The notes under the pieces were generated by a model. The model saw nothing but the letters and a program-made list of their open reading frames with translations. It was not told the DNA's origin and ran no database searches. Shown here piece by piece: positions 1 through 9,297 of a stretch of DNA of 64,000 bases (its first letter is position 1; the number at the start of each line of letters is the position of its first letter). A program made the position numbers and the translations under genes. The stretch comes from Nitrospirota bacterium (GTDB lineage: Bacteria; Nitrospirota; Thermodesulfovibrionia; Thermodesulfovibrionales; JdFR-88), in the NCBI GenBank assembly GCA_021840255.1, contig JAKBYX010000010.1:1-64000 (forward strand), written 5' to 3'.

Positions 1-241
1 TGTTCGCGATGCCAGGACCCGGGATTGCATCGCCCTGATTCGCCACCCATACGTTTCCGTGGGAGTCTATGGCATCGCCGAAAGGAAAAATTCCCGCTTT
101 GTAGGTGTTGATAACGGCGCCCCCTCCGGTGCCGGAGGAACTCCCCCCGCAGCCGGAAAGAGCCAGGGGGATGGATATCAGAACAAGACTTAAGACAATA
201 AAAAGGCGACAGCGATTAAGGCGAATTACAGACGGTTTCAC
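1..241 (-). CDS. Exported lipoprotein, N-terminal fragment (runs off the left edge)
   Basis: The gene reads leftward and leaves the window after 80 codons. It opens with GTG, with GGAG five bases upstream. The product has a basic N-terminus, a hydrophobic stretch at about residues 12-28 and a lipobox LSGC with the lipidated Cys at 31. A Gly/Ser-rich linker follows, then a segment GDAIDSHGNVWVANQG that looks like the first blade of a Vgb/NHL/SMP-30-type beta-propeller. This suggests a membrane-anchored periplasmic or surface beta-propeller. The fold call rests on about 20 residues and the function is unknown. Confidence 0.6.
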   Translation of the reverse strand, partial: MKPSVIRLNRCRLFIVLSLVLISIPLALSGCGGSSSGTGGGAVINTYKAGIFPFGDAIDSHGNVWVANQGDAIPGPGIAN

Positions 242-783
242 AACTTCTCCTTAAGAGTTAATTATAATTAAGTTAAACTTATTCGATAGACATAAACCGT
301 TTTTCATTTGGAATCCGAGATTCAAGGCTTTTCCCTCTCTTTCTCTTTTTATCGGTTCTTTGGCGAGGAATCTTTAATTGCGGACCGCAGTAACATTGGA
401 TAAATAAGGTAATCGCACAAGACACTATCTCATTCATTAAAACGCAGTACTTCCCAAGAGAAACATGCATTCCAAAAGAGATTTGGAGCGCGTGGAGTAT
501 AGGGCAAACTCTGCTATCCTTGGCATTAACTCAGGAGGCTAAAGTTGAAGGGGGAGCTTTCAATCAGCACCTAAAGAGGCTGGCCGCATCATTTCAACTT
601 GCAGTTGCTCCGCTGACAACCGCCCAAAAACCACCTGACCCCTTGTTACTTATTGGCCCAATGCAGCCAGAATGTGCAGAATCATGATGTATGGACGGCC
701 TTTCGTATTACGGACAAAACCGGACGGCTTTCGCCGGTATGACTGTGCACGAGGGACTCTACAACATGAAAGCTGGAAGAGCC
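242..783. other. Intergenic stretch with a possible decayed reading frame
   Basis: No gene with a normal start is convincing here. On the plus strand one frame is open from 277 to 687 apart from a single TAA at 391-393, and ends in TGA at 688-690. The translation after the stop looks protein-like (for example YFPRETCIPKEIWSAW) but has no start codon or ribosome site, so it may be a decayed gene. Around 715-735 lies a short GC-rich stretch resembling part of a dispersed intergenic repeat. The first 60 bases upstream of the lipoprotein start are AT-rich and could hold its promoter. Confidence 0.35.
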
Positions 784-2109
784 CTATTTTCTTTCAAGCA
801 GGCAGAGAACCTCCATATGGTAGGTATGAGGGAAGAAATCGACAAGCCTCACGGAGGCCACTTTGTATTTCTCCAGCAATTTTTTTACATCCCGCGCAAG
901 GGTGGCGGGGTTGCATGAGATATAAAGCAGCCGTTCGGGCTGCAGCGCCAAAAGCCTTTTGGCCGCTTCCCTGCTTAGTCCCAGCCTGGGCGGGTCCACA
1001 ATGGCGGCATCGAACCGGCCTTTGGACTGGAATTTCTCAAACGGAGCCGTAATGAATTTCATGTTCTTGATACCGTTTAGTTCCAGGTTGCGTATGCCGT
1101 CCTTTACTGAAGAGGCGTTCTCCTCAACGGCGGTTATCTTGCGGGCAGCTCCGCTCAAAGGGATGGAAAAATTCCCACCTCCGGCATAGATGTCAAGGAG
1201 GTCCTTGCCGGGGGTCATGAACGAGGAGAACAACTCGCTTACAACACCGGCCGCCTTTTGGTTAAGCGCCCAGTTGCTTTGGAAAAAACTAAGCGGAGAA
1301 ACCGTGTATTTAAAACCCAGAAGGTCGAAAGTTACAAACCCCCGCCCGCTGTGTCCGCTTCCGCTTTCATTGCCGTCATCAAAAAAAACCGTCTCGAAGC
1401 CGGCCTGGGCATATTCCATGGCCAGCGCCGGGTCGAATCCCAGTCCCTTCAAATACGCTGCAAGGGCATGACTATGCCCTTCGGGGCCGGGGGTATCCGC
1501 CTGCGTCATGCCGGCGGGGTTGTTCATATCATCGGATATGTTCCCCCCGCAGGTTATATGTATCTCTTTTGCCCCTTGGGACAGCCGTCCCACGGAAAGG
1601 GACATGAGCTTTAGCTTGTCAATCGACTCGTTTATGGCATCGGCAAGCAGGGGGCAGCGGTCTATCGGGACAATGTCCCGCGTCCCCTCCCTGAAAAAAC
1701 CTAAATTAATGCTGTTTGGGTGCTCGCCCGCCTGCACCTTGAACTGAGCGCGGTGGCGGTACCGGGTATCACTGCCTGTAAGAGGCTCTACGGGCTCGAC
1801 CTCTATTCCCGAAATGCGCCTCAGGGAGTCCTTTATAATGGCGTTTTTCATGGAGACCTGCTCCGCGTATGCCACATGCTGCAGATGGCAGCCGCCACAC
1901 TGGCCAAAGTGGCCGCAGAACGGCTCCACCCGGTGGGGAGACGGTTCCAGCACCTCCTGGGTAATAGCCACGCTGTAATCCTTCTTTTTTTCAACGGTCC
2001 TGGCAAGCACAGTCTCGCCGGGAAGCGCGCCCTTCACGAAGACAATTCCTTCGTTTCTCGCTATCACATACCCGCCGTAAACCGGGGTTTCAGTCTTTAC
2101 TCTGATCAT
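784..2109 (-). CDS. RlmD/TrmA-type 23S rRNA (uracil-5-)-methyltransferase
   Basis: This 441-residue protein should transfer a methyl group from SAM to C5 of a uracil in rRNA. A TRAM-like N-terminal beta domain (about residues 3-55) is followed by an iron-sulfur cluster motif with Cys65, Cys71 and Cys74; the fourth ligand is probably the Cys near 153. The C-terminal Rossmann domain has a SAM loop (DIYAGGGNF, near 309), the motif VDPPRLGL and the catalytic Cys in ISCNPATLA near 397. The start ATG overlaps the stop of the upstream receiver gene by four bases, so the two are probably translationally coupled. The exact target uridine (RlmD, RlmC or RlmCD type) cannot be decided from sequence alone. 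Confidence 0.88.
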   Translation of the reverse strand: MIRVKTETPVYGGYVIARNEGIVFVKGALPGETVLARTVEKKKDYSVAITQEVLEPSPHRVEPFCGHFGQCGGCHLQHVAYAEQVSMKNAIIKDSLRRISGIEVEPVEPLTGSDTRYRHRAQFKVQAGEHPNSINLGFFREGTRDIVPIDRCPLLADAINESIDKLKLMSLSVGRLSQGAKEIHITCGGNISDDMNNPAGMTQADTPGPEGHSHALAAYLKGLGFDPALAMEYAQAGFETVFFDDGNESGSGHSGRGFVTFDLLGFKYTVSPLSFFQSNWALNQKAAGVVSELFSSFMTPGKDLLDIYAGGGNFSIPLSGAARKITAVEENASSVKDGIRNLELNGIKNMKFITAPFEKFQSKGRFDAAIVDPPRLGLSREAAKRLLALQPERLLYISCNPATLARDVKKLLEKYKVASVRLVDFFPHTYHMEVLCLLERK

Positions 2110-2453
2110 TTCGAAAGAAGTTCTTTTATCTTGCCTTTAAGTTCCGTGAGGTCGGCAGACTTGACTATGTAGGCCTCGGAAGCCCAAACGGCAAAATCGT
2201 CCCGGTAGTCATAGGCCGTGGACATTATTATCGGCACCCTGGGCCTCATCTCCTTCATTTTCCTTAAAAGCGTGATGCCGTCCATATCCGGTATGAGTAT
2301 GTCCAGGGTCACCAGGTCCGGGTTTTCCCGCTGAAAGACCTCCAGTGCCTGGGCCCCCGTCTTCGCGATCACAATCTCATACCCTTCCTCCTCCAACTCC
2401 TCTTTATAGAGCCTGAGAATATGCTCGTCGTCATCCACGATCAATACTTTCAT
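2106..2453 (-). CDS. Stand-alone response regulator (receiver domain only)
   Basis: This 115-residue CheY-like protein consists of a single receiver domain. The acidic pocket is Asp7-Asp9, the phospho-acceptor is Asp51 (TLDILIPDMDG), the switch Thr is 79 and the conserved Lys is 98. It has no output domain, so it should act by protein contact or as a phosphate relay. The sensor kinase gene upstream ends at the base directly before its start codon, and the pair is almost certainly cognate. Its own stop overlaps the methyltransferase start. Confidence 0.88.
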   Translation of the reverse strand: MKVLIVDDDEHILRLYKEELEEEGYEIVIAKTGAQALEVFQRENPDLVTLDILIPDMDGITLLRKMKEMRPRVPIIMSTAYDYRDDFAVWASEAYIVKSADLTELKGKIKELLSK

Positions 2454-5400
2454 CTACCCCTCCTTTCTTATGGGTAAGTATATCTTAAACCCTGTGCCCC
2501 CGTCCGGCCAATCGCTTTTTACAAGTATCCTGCCCCCATGTTCTTCAACGATACGTTTTGAAATGGCCAGTCCGAGGCCGGTCCCCGACGGCTTGGTGGT
2601 GAAAAAAGGATCAAATATCCTCCGCAGGTCTTCCTTCCTGATGCCGCACCCGGTATCGGACACTTCTATGACCGCCTCGCCGTTTTCCGCAAATACGTTT
2701 ACGGAAATAAGGCCCCGGTCCGTCGACTGGTTTGCGTTTGCTATAACATTGTAAAGGGCCTCCTTCATCCGGTTAGGGTCTATGTAAGCCTCTACTGGAT
2801 CAAGAGACCTCCGCACGGTGTTGCCCTTCTCGAAAGCCTCCGGTTCTATCAGGTTGATTATGGCTGAGAGAAGTTCATCAAGCAGGGTCGTCTGCCTTGA
2901 TATCCTCGCCTCACGGACAAAACCCAGTATCTCTTTTAATATCTGCTCAAGCCTGTCAACCTCCACCGATATGATGGAGGCGTATTCCTTCATCGAACCA
3001 TCCAGCTTCTTTTCAAGCCTCTTGGCAAATCCGCCCACGGAAACCATCGGGTTTCTTATCTCGTGGGCCACCTTGGCAGCCACCTCTCCAAGAGCGGCCA
3101 TCCTCTCGGCCGACTGCAGGCGCTCCTGCAGTTCCTTCATTTCCGTAATGTCCCTTACCACGTGCACCACGCCAATAAAATTGCCGTCCACATCAAAAAG
3201 GGGCGAGGTGGAGGAAAGGAAAGTGCCTTTCAGGCTCGGGTCCTCGTATTCCTGGATGTTCGCGCTCCTGCTGGTTATGGTCTTGGCGTGCGGGCAGGAG
3301 GGAAACGGCGCCTCAGTTCCATGAAATATCTCGTAGCATTTTTTTCCGATTACCTCATCAAGGCTTTTCCCGACCTTTTTCAGGACCGCTTCGTTCGCTT
3401 TTTTAAGATTATAGTCTTTGTCGGTCAGGTAGACCATATCGGATATGGAGCGGAAAATGTTTTCCAGCTCGGCCTCGGCCATCGAGATGCCTTCAAAGAG
3501 CCTTGCGTTTTCGATAGCGGAGGCCATCTGGTTTGAAAACGCGTTAAGGAATTTCATGTCCTCTTCGCTTATCGGGTGGCCGTTGTACAGATTGTCCACC
3601 CACAGAACACCTATAACCATGTTCCTGGAAACAATGGGCACAGCCGCATAGGCCGTTGACCCAAGGACATCCATGATGGACGGGTCTGCGGAGGCGTCAG
3701 CATTTGCGTCCTGGATGTTGAAGGGCCTCTTTTCATTTACGGACCTTGCCATGGCCGTTCCGGAGTCCAGGCGTATCTCTATGCTTTTGGCGGTCCTGTC
3801 GAAAGGAGACTCTCCTTTGCCGCTTGACGTCTCCTCTATTTCCGTCAGGATATCATGCAGGGTGCTGTGAGCGGAGGTAAGCCGGCGCCAGATGGCGCCG
3901 GCCTCATCGGATGAGGCAGGGCCCACACCCATCGCCCCCTTCAGCACGTTCGCAGACCCGTCCACCCAGAAAAGGATGGCGCGGTTGAAACCAAGGCCGT
4001 CTCCCATTGTGACGGCTGTAAGTATCATCCTCAGGAGCCTTTCAAGGTCAAGAGTGCCCCGCATGGCGGAGCCTATGAAGACAAGCCTGGAAAGCTCCTG
4101 GTTTCTCCTTATAAGCTCCCTTTCCGTTTCTTTCTTTTTTGTGATCTCCTGGGATATCCCGCTTATGCCGATAACCTCGCCGGTGGCATCCTTTATGGGG
4201 GAGAGCGTAAGGTTCACTTCAATGGTCCTGCCATCTTTCGTCCGTCTGAAGGTCTCCGCCTTTATCACGTCCCCCTGCTTTATCCTCTCCATATACAACA
4301 TTTCCTGTTCGACCGCGGACTCCGGCACAAACGGGAGGAACTTGCCAACGATCTCCTGCTCTCCGTATCCATAAATATCCTCAGCCGCCCGGTTCCAAGA
4401 GATTATGTTGCCTGCGAGGTCCGTGGTGACAATGGCGTCGGCGGAATTGTTAATCAGGCTTTCAAGGTAGTCCTTGGTCTGGGCGACCTCCCTGTACAGG
4501 CCCATTATCTCTTCCTGGTACAGGACCCTGTCCGTTATGTCCTGGATGAATATCACAGCCTCGCCGATGCGGCCGTCCTCGCCCTTTACGGGATACGCGG
4601 TAAGCTCAGCATAGTTCAGCCCGTTTGACTGGGTGATGGAGCTTATATCGCCGGTGTCGAAAGTGGCGCGGGCGGCGCAGTGAGGGCATATTCCACCTTT
4701 TGGATGGAAAACATCCTTTGCGTTCTTGCCCACGATCGCGTCCATGGTGAAATCCACCCAGCGCTCGACATAGCGGTTTGCCGCAAGTATCCGGTAATCG
4801 GAGTCCAGAGAGACGATACCGCCCTGAACGGTATCAAAAAGCAGGTCAAGCCTCTTGTTGGCCTCGATTATTTCCCGTCTCCTTTTGACCTCCTCCCCTT
4901 CCATCCTCGCCTTTTCAATGGTGATGGCGGACAGGGACGCGAACCCTTCCGCCATGTTGAGGTCATCCAGGTCAAATGGTTTGGGCACGCCGCTTGGGCC
5001 AGTCTTGTCGTATATGCCCAATGTGCCGATTATCCTTTTGCCCACCCTTAAAGGCACGCAGATGGCAGATTTTGCTTTTATGGTCCTGGGCCTCAGGTTC
5101 TCGGGGAGCTTCCCTACGTCCTCGACAAAAAGGGACCTGCCCTCTTTTACCACCCACCCCGCGATGCCAAGGCCTGCTTTGAGGCCGTTTTCAGCCGTCT
5201 CGCCTGGGGCTATGCCGTAGGAGGATTTAACATTGAGCTCATCGCCCTCCAGAATCCGTATTATGCAGATCCTCGCGCCGCTCAGCTTCGCTATCTGGCT
5301 GGAAATCGTGCCCAGCAGCTCTCCAGGATCATACAGCGAGGTGAGCAGCCTGCTCAGATCGTAAGTTGCGCTTAACTGCCTCAAGTGCTTCCTCGTGGTG

Positions 5401-6638
5401 GTGTAGAGCTCCGCGTTCCTTACCACTACTCCGATCGTATGGGCCAGGATCATGACCGTGTTTTTCTCATCAGGCCCGAAAAATCCGCCGGCCTCGCTCC
5501 TGCCCAGCACCAAAAGTCCCTTGCATACGTTGTCCCTGAGTATGGGAGCCACAAGCATTGAGCGGCAATGGCCGCATATCCTGGCGTCCTCCGGCGCGGC
5601 AGAGATGTCCTCTATGGACATGGGCCCCATTGCGTCCATCGCCGCCGACGGCACATAGGATTCGATCGGTAAGGATGTGGCGGTGATGCCGTTTTTTGTA
5701 TTGGCGGCCTCCAGCACAAACGCCTTCATTTCCGGGTATAAAAGGTATACGGCACAGGCCTCCGTGCCCATTTTCCTTGAAACGGTATCCACAATAAGGT
5801 TAAGCGCATCTTTCAATTCTGGGGTAAGGCCCGCGATCCTTGCGACCTCCAGCAGAAGCTCGGCCTCTTTCAGCTTTCCGGCCAGCCTCTGGCTCGACTC
5901 CTCCAGGTGTCCCACCATCCTATTGAAACCGGAAGCGATCTGTCCAAACTCGTCCTTCCTGCCGGAAGATATCCTCCAGGTAAGGTCGCCTGAGGCCACC
6001 TTTTCCGTGGCCTCAAGTATCCCGCTAAAGGGATGGCTCAACATCCGCCGCATGAAAAGGGCCAGGAAGATAAAAGCCAGGGAGACGAACGAGACAAGGA
6101 CGACCAGATACCCGGTCATCGTCCTTCTTATCCTTTCTCCCAGGGCGGCGAGACCCGTCATCGAGGAGATCGACTGCTCATAGAGCGCGTCCATGGTCCC
6201 CAGGACCCGGTCTCTGGAGACCTCAAGGTCCCGCAGGGCTTTTTGCGCATTGGCGTTTCCGACGGGGTGCGCAATATGCGCTATCCTGACGGCCTGCTCC
6301 GTTACCTGGGCAAGTTCAGCCTTGAGATCGCGAACGCTGTCCGAGTCACCAGTCTCATTCTCTATCCCGCTCAGATCAGCGTCCAGCACAGGCAGGCTTT
6401 TTTTGTATTCCCTTAAATACCTGATGTTGCCCGTATAAGCCCATCCGGTGGCGTTGTTAACAAGGCCCTGGACCGCGCCGCGCATGTCTATGTACTGCCT
6501 ATTGAGAGTGATCTCCTGAGTCGTAAGAGAAAGGTTCCGGTTCAGATTGGAGAAGATGTACAGCGCGCCCATTCCCAGTATGGCGGCCGCCGCCATAAAG
6601 GCGAACATGAACAGGATAAGCTTAAGTCTGATGCTCAT
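2454..6638 (-). CDS. Large membrane sensor histidine kinase with HAMP, three GAF and three PAS domains
   Basis: The protein has 1394 residues. In order: transmembrane helix (about 7-29), extracytoplasmic four-helix-type region, second helix (about 174-195), HAMP (about 196-247), two GAF domains (about 265-410 and 425-575), PAS (about 600-700), PAS (about 735-860), GAF (about 870-1030), PAS (about 1045-1160), then HisKA with phospho-acceptor His1192 in AHEIRNP and a C-terminal HATPase_c (N box ANANQS, G1 DTGCGI, G2 GTGLGLAIS). Two of the PAS domains carry cysteine motifs (CPHCAA and PSCPHAKT), seen in many anaerobe PAS sensors and possibly redox- or metal-responsive. It lies directly upstream of its likely partner receiver. 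The number of input domains suggests integration of several signals; the ligands are unknown. Confidence 0.9.
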   Translation of the reverse strand: MSIRLKLILFMFAFMAAAAILGMGALYIFSNLNRNLSLTTQEITLNRQYIDMRGAVQGLVNNATGWAYTGNIRYLREYKKSLPVLDADLSGIENETGDSDSVRDLKAELAQVTEQAVRIAHIAHPVGNANAQKALRDLEVSRDRVLGTMDALYEQSISSMTGLAALGERIRRTMTGYLVVLVSFVSLAFIFLALFMRRMLSHPFSGILEATEKVASGDLTWRISSGRKDEFGQIASGFNRMVGHLEESSQRLAGKLKEAELLLEVARIAGLTPELKDALNLIVDTVSRKMGTEACAVYLLYPEMKAFVLEAANTKNGITATSLPIESYVPSAAMDAMGPMSIEDISAAPEDARICGHCRSMLVAPILRDNVCKGLLVLGRSEAGGFFGPDEKNTVMILAHTIGVVVRNAELYTTTRKHLRQLSATYDLSRLLTSLYDPGELLGTISSQIAKLSGARICIIRILEGDELNVKSSYGIAPGETAENGLKAGLGIAGWVVKEGRSLFVEDVGKLPENLRPRTIKAKSAICVPLRVGKRIIGTLGIYDKTGPSGVPKPFDLDDLNMAEGFASLSAITIEKARMEGEEVKRRREIIEANKRLDLLFDTVQGGIVSLDSDYRILAANRYVERWVDFTMDAIVGKNAKDVFHPKGGICPHCAARATFDTGDISSITQSNGLNYAELTAYPVKGEDGRIGEAVIFIQDITDRVLYQEEIMGLYREVAQTKDYLESLINNSADAIVTTDLAGNIISWNRAAEDIYGYGEQEIVGKFLPFVPESAVEQEMLYMERIKQGDVIKAETFRRTKDGRTIEVNLTLSPIKDATGEVIGISGISQEITKKKETERELIRRNQELSRLVFIGSAMRGTLDLERLLRMILTAVTMGDGLGFNRAILFWVDGSANVLKGAMGVGPASSDEAGAIWRRLTSAHSTLHDILTEIEETSSGKGESPFDRTAKSIEIRLDSGTAMARSVNEKRPFNIQDANADASADPSIMDVLGSTAYAAVPIVSRNMVIGVLWVDNLYNGHPISEEDMKFLNAFSNQMASAIENARLFEGISMAEAELENIFRSISDMVYLTDKDYNLKKANEAVLKKVGKSLDEVIGKKCYEIFHGTEAPFPSCPHAKTITSRSANIQEYEDPSLKGTFLSSTSPLFDVDGNFIGVVHVVRDITEMKELQERLQSAERMAALGEVAAKVAHEIRNPMVSVGGFAKRLEKKLDGSMKEYASIISVEVDRLEQILKEILGFVREARISRQTTLLDELLSAIINLIEPEAFEKGNTVRRSLDPVEAYIDPNRMKEALYNVIANANQSTDRGLISVNVFAENGEAVIEVSDTGCGIRKEDLRRIFDPFFTTKPSGTGLGLAISKRIVEEHGGRILVKSDWPDGGTGFKIYLPIRKEG

Positions 6639-6640
6639 TG

Positions 6641-8092
6641 CTATGAACCGGCAAGTCCGCTGTAAAGCTCTTTATAAAGTGAAGCGGATTTTTTCCAGGA
6701 AAAGTCCTCCGCCATCGCTTTTTTTACAAGGCCCTTCCAGCAATCGGGCCTCTGGTATGCGCAAAGGGCGTACCAGAGGGCCTGTCTGAATGAACGAGGA
6801 TCTTCCCCCTCATAGAGGAAACCCGTACCTTTCCCGCTAAGCGGCAGATAGTTGCGCACCGTATCGGTTATGCCTCCCGTATCGGCGGCCACCGGAGGGG
6901 TGCCGTAGCGAAGCGCGATCATCTGGCCCAGCCCGCAGGGCTCGTATCTTGAAGGCATGAGAAAGATATCGGAACCGGCATACACCAAATGGGCAAACTC
7001 TTCCTCATATCCTATTTTCGCATAAATGAGGCCCGGGTGTCTTTTCGCGAGCGCCTCCAGCTCTTCCTGGTAAAGGGCGTCTCCTTTCCCCAGGAAAAGA
7101 AGGTTTACGCCCTCGGAAACGATGTCATCCGCAGCCGCAAAAACGAGGTCCACCCCCTTCTGCTGCGAAAGCCTGCCGACAAATGACACCAGCGGGGCAT
7201 CCGGGTCTTTAAAACCGCATTCCGCGGCCAATTGCCTCTTGCATGCGCCCTTGCCCTGGGTAAAGCCCTTCCGGTTATAAGTTTCTGGAATGTTACTGTC
7301 CCGGTTGGGGTCCCAGACACAGTAATCTATCCCGTTGAGGATGCCCCTCAATGCGTCCGCTTTTTTCCGCAAAACACCATCCAGGCCGAAACCGTACTGC
7401 TCTGTCTGTATCTGGCGCGCATAAGTGGGGCTCACCGTGGTGATAGCATTGGCCCCGTTAATGCCCGCCTTCAAAAAATTTATCTTCCCGTAAAACTCGA
7501 TCCCATCCGGGGTGAATAGCTCCGTTGGAAGCCCGGTAAGGGCAAGGACGTCGCGGCTGAATATGCCCTGATATCCCATGTTATGGATGGTAAGCACGCT
7601 CCTTGTCCCGGCGAAAAAAGGGAAAGCGCCATTCCTGCTGTAAAACGTCTTAAGGAATAGAGGGACAAGCCCTGTCTGCCAGTCATGGCAATGTATTATG
7701 TCCGGCTTGAAGTCCAGGAGTCTTGAGGCCTCGAAAACGGCCCTGGCAAAAAAAATGAACCGCTGAGGGTTGTCAGGATAATCGCCCAAAGGGCTGCCGT
7801 AGAGCTCCGGCCTGTCATAAAACCGGTCGCAACCGATAAAAACCGTGTTTTTGTTTTTGTTTCCGTCCCGGTAGAGGTGCCCCGTGATGCGCTCACCTCC
7901 TATCTCCACAACGAAGGATTTGCCAAGGTTGTCCGGGGAAACACGCTCTTTTACCTCACGGTAAAAGGGCATGATGAGCAGGACATTCATTTTCAGCCTG
8001 GAAAGCTCTTTTGCAAGCGTTCCCGCCATGTCGGCCAGCCCTCCGGTCTTGGCGTAAGGAAATGCCTCAGGCGCGGCCATAATCACGTTCAT
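6641..8092 (-). CDS. glgA: Glycogen/starch synthase (GT5)
   Basis: This 483-residue GT5 enzyme elongates alpha-1,4-glucan from ADP- or UDP-glucose. The N-terminal KTGGLADM motif (near residue 15) binds the nucleotide-sugar diphosphate. The C-terminal half has the GT-B acceptor/donor signature around PSRYEPCGLGQMIALRYG and the GGITDTV segment. The length matches the family (about 475-490). It lies 79 bp downstream of galT and 2 bp upstream of the sensor kinase, all on the minus strand, so the carbon-storage and signalling genes may share a transcript. Confidence 0.94.
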   Translation of the reverse strand: MNVIMAAPEAFPYAKTGGLADMAGTLAKELSRLKMNVLLIMPFYREVKERVSPDNLGKSFVVEIGGERITGHLYRDGNKNKNTVFIGCDRFYDRPELYGSPLGDYPDNPQRFIFFARAVFEASRLLDFKPDIIHCHDWQTGLVPLFLKTFYSRNGAFPFFAGTRSVLTIHNMGYQGIFSRDVLALTGLPTELFTPDGIEFYGKINFLKAGINGANAITTVSPTYARQIQTEQYGFGLDGVLRKKADALRGILNGIDYCVWDPNRDSNIPETYNRKGFTQGKGACKRQLAAECGFKDPDAPLVSFVGRLSQQKGVDLVFAAADDIVSEGVNLLFLGKGDALYQEELEALAKRHPGLIYAKIGYEEEFAHLVYAGSDIFLMPSRYEPCGLGQMIALRYGTPPVAADTGGITDTVRNYLPLSGKGTGFLYEGEDPRSFRQALWYALCAYQRPDCWKGLVKKAMAEDFSWKKSASLYKELYSGLAGS

Positions 8093-8171
8093 TAAATCAA
8101 TAGGTCCCCTTCATGGAATCAACTTGAAAGCAACCATTATAAGCCTGCATCAGCCCGCTCCCCGCTCATTG

Positions 8172-9164
8172 TCAGAAAGTGCCCTTCATAAACCGGGCGG
8201 CCTCCTCCGGAGGCGTAGGGTTAATGTAAATGCCGGAGCCCCACTCGAACCCAGCGAACTTGGTCAGTTTAGGCATTATCTCTATATGCCAGTGGAAGTA
8301 TTCGCTCTGCTCCTCGGAAAAGGGCGCGGTATGTATTATGTAATTATAAGGCGGGGATTCAAGAAGAGCATCGAACTGCTTCAGTATCCGCTGCAGCATC
8401 TCCGCCAGGGGTTTGAAGCTTTTCTGCCGGGGCCCGAAAGCGGCCTCGTGGTTTTTGGGAAGTATCCAGGTCTCAAATGGCGACCGTGGCGCAAAAGGCG
8501 AAAGCGCCACATAATCCTCATTCTCCCCTATTATCCTTTTGCCTTCCGCAAGCTCCTGGTAGATTATGTCGCAGAATATGCACCGCTCCTTCATATCAAA
8601 GTGGTTCCTGGCCCCCTGAAGCTCGTCCCTTACCGTGCGCGGCACGATGGGGAGCCCTATGATCTGGGAATGGCTGTGCTCCAGGGAGGCCCCTGCCGCT
8701 TCCCCTTCATTCTTGAAGATCAGGACATATTTTATCCTGGGGTCGTTTTTGAGCTCGGTAAGCCGGATGAAATATGCCCACAGGGTATCCTCAACCGACT
8801 TCTCAGGCATCGTTGAAAGAGAAAGGAAGTGGTCGGGGTTTTCCACTATGACCTCATGCACCCCTACCCCGCTCATCTTGTCGAATATACCCTCGCCGCT
8901 TTTCGTTATCTTGCCGCCCGGCTCAAGGGCCGGGAATTTGTTCGGCATCACCCTCAATGACCATCCAGGCCCGTTGGGTTCACTTCCCTCCGGCCTGAAC
9001 GCGATTATCTCAGCTGGCGTCGTATATTCGTTACCTGGACAAAAAGGGCAAAACCCGCCCTTCTTCTTGTGGATAACCGGGGGGAAATCCTTTGGCCTTT
9101 TCCCTCTCTCAACAGAGATTATCACCCATCTTCCCAAAATAGGATCTTTCCGAAGTTCAGGCAC
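8172..9164 (-). CDS. galT: Galactose-1-phosphate uridylyltransferase
   Basis: This 330-residue HIT-superfamily enzyme exchanges UMP between UDP-glucose and galactose-1-phosphate. Cys39 and Cys42 (CPFCPG) form half of a metal site, and the active-site triad is in EHSHSQ, with the nucleophilic His as the second of the pair. A second HWHIEIMPK motif sits near the C-terminus. The start is GTG, preceded by AGGAGG six bases upstream, so this start is well supported. Proteins of this branch can also act on other sugar-1-phosphates, so strict galactose specificity is not certain. glgA follows in the same direction. Confidence 0.9.
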   Translation of the reverse strand: MPELRKDPILGRWVIISVERGKRPKDFPPVIHKKKGGFCPFCPGNEYTTPAEIIAFRPEGSEPNGPGWSLRVMPNKFPALEPGGKITKSGEGIFDKMSGVGVHEVIVENPDHFLSLSTMPEKSVEDTLWAYFIRLTELKNDPRIKYVLIFKNEGEAAGASLEHSHSQIIGLPIVPRTVRDELQGARNHFDMKERCIFCDIIYQELAEGKRIIGENEDYVALSPFAPRSPFETWILPKNHEAAFGPRQKSFKPLAEMLQRILKQFDALLESPPYNYIIHTAPFSEEQSEYFHWHIEIMPKLTKFAGFEWGSGIYINPTPPEEAARFMKGTF

Positions 9165-9297
9165 GTGGACCTCCTGTCCAGTTAAGGAAAATGAAAATAC
9201 GCAAAAGATTATGTTTTTTTTATTATACTAGAAAATCATAAAACCAACATTCCTGCATAGAACGGTAAACGGCCTTTTCGAGGACCCATGCGTCTAT

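Noticed and set aside
279-470. A 63-codon minus-strand frame near the left edge
   Set aside because: It has no ribosome site and an unusual composition; the region is AT-rich intergenic sequence.
8124-8816. A 230-codon plus-strand frame antisense to galT
   Set aside because: galT is certain on the other strand; the frame is a shadow.
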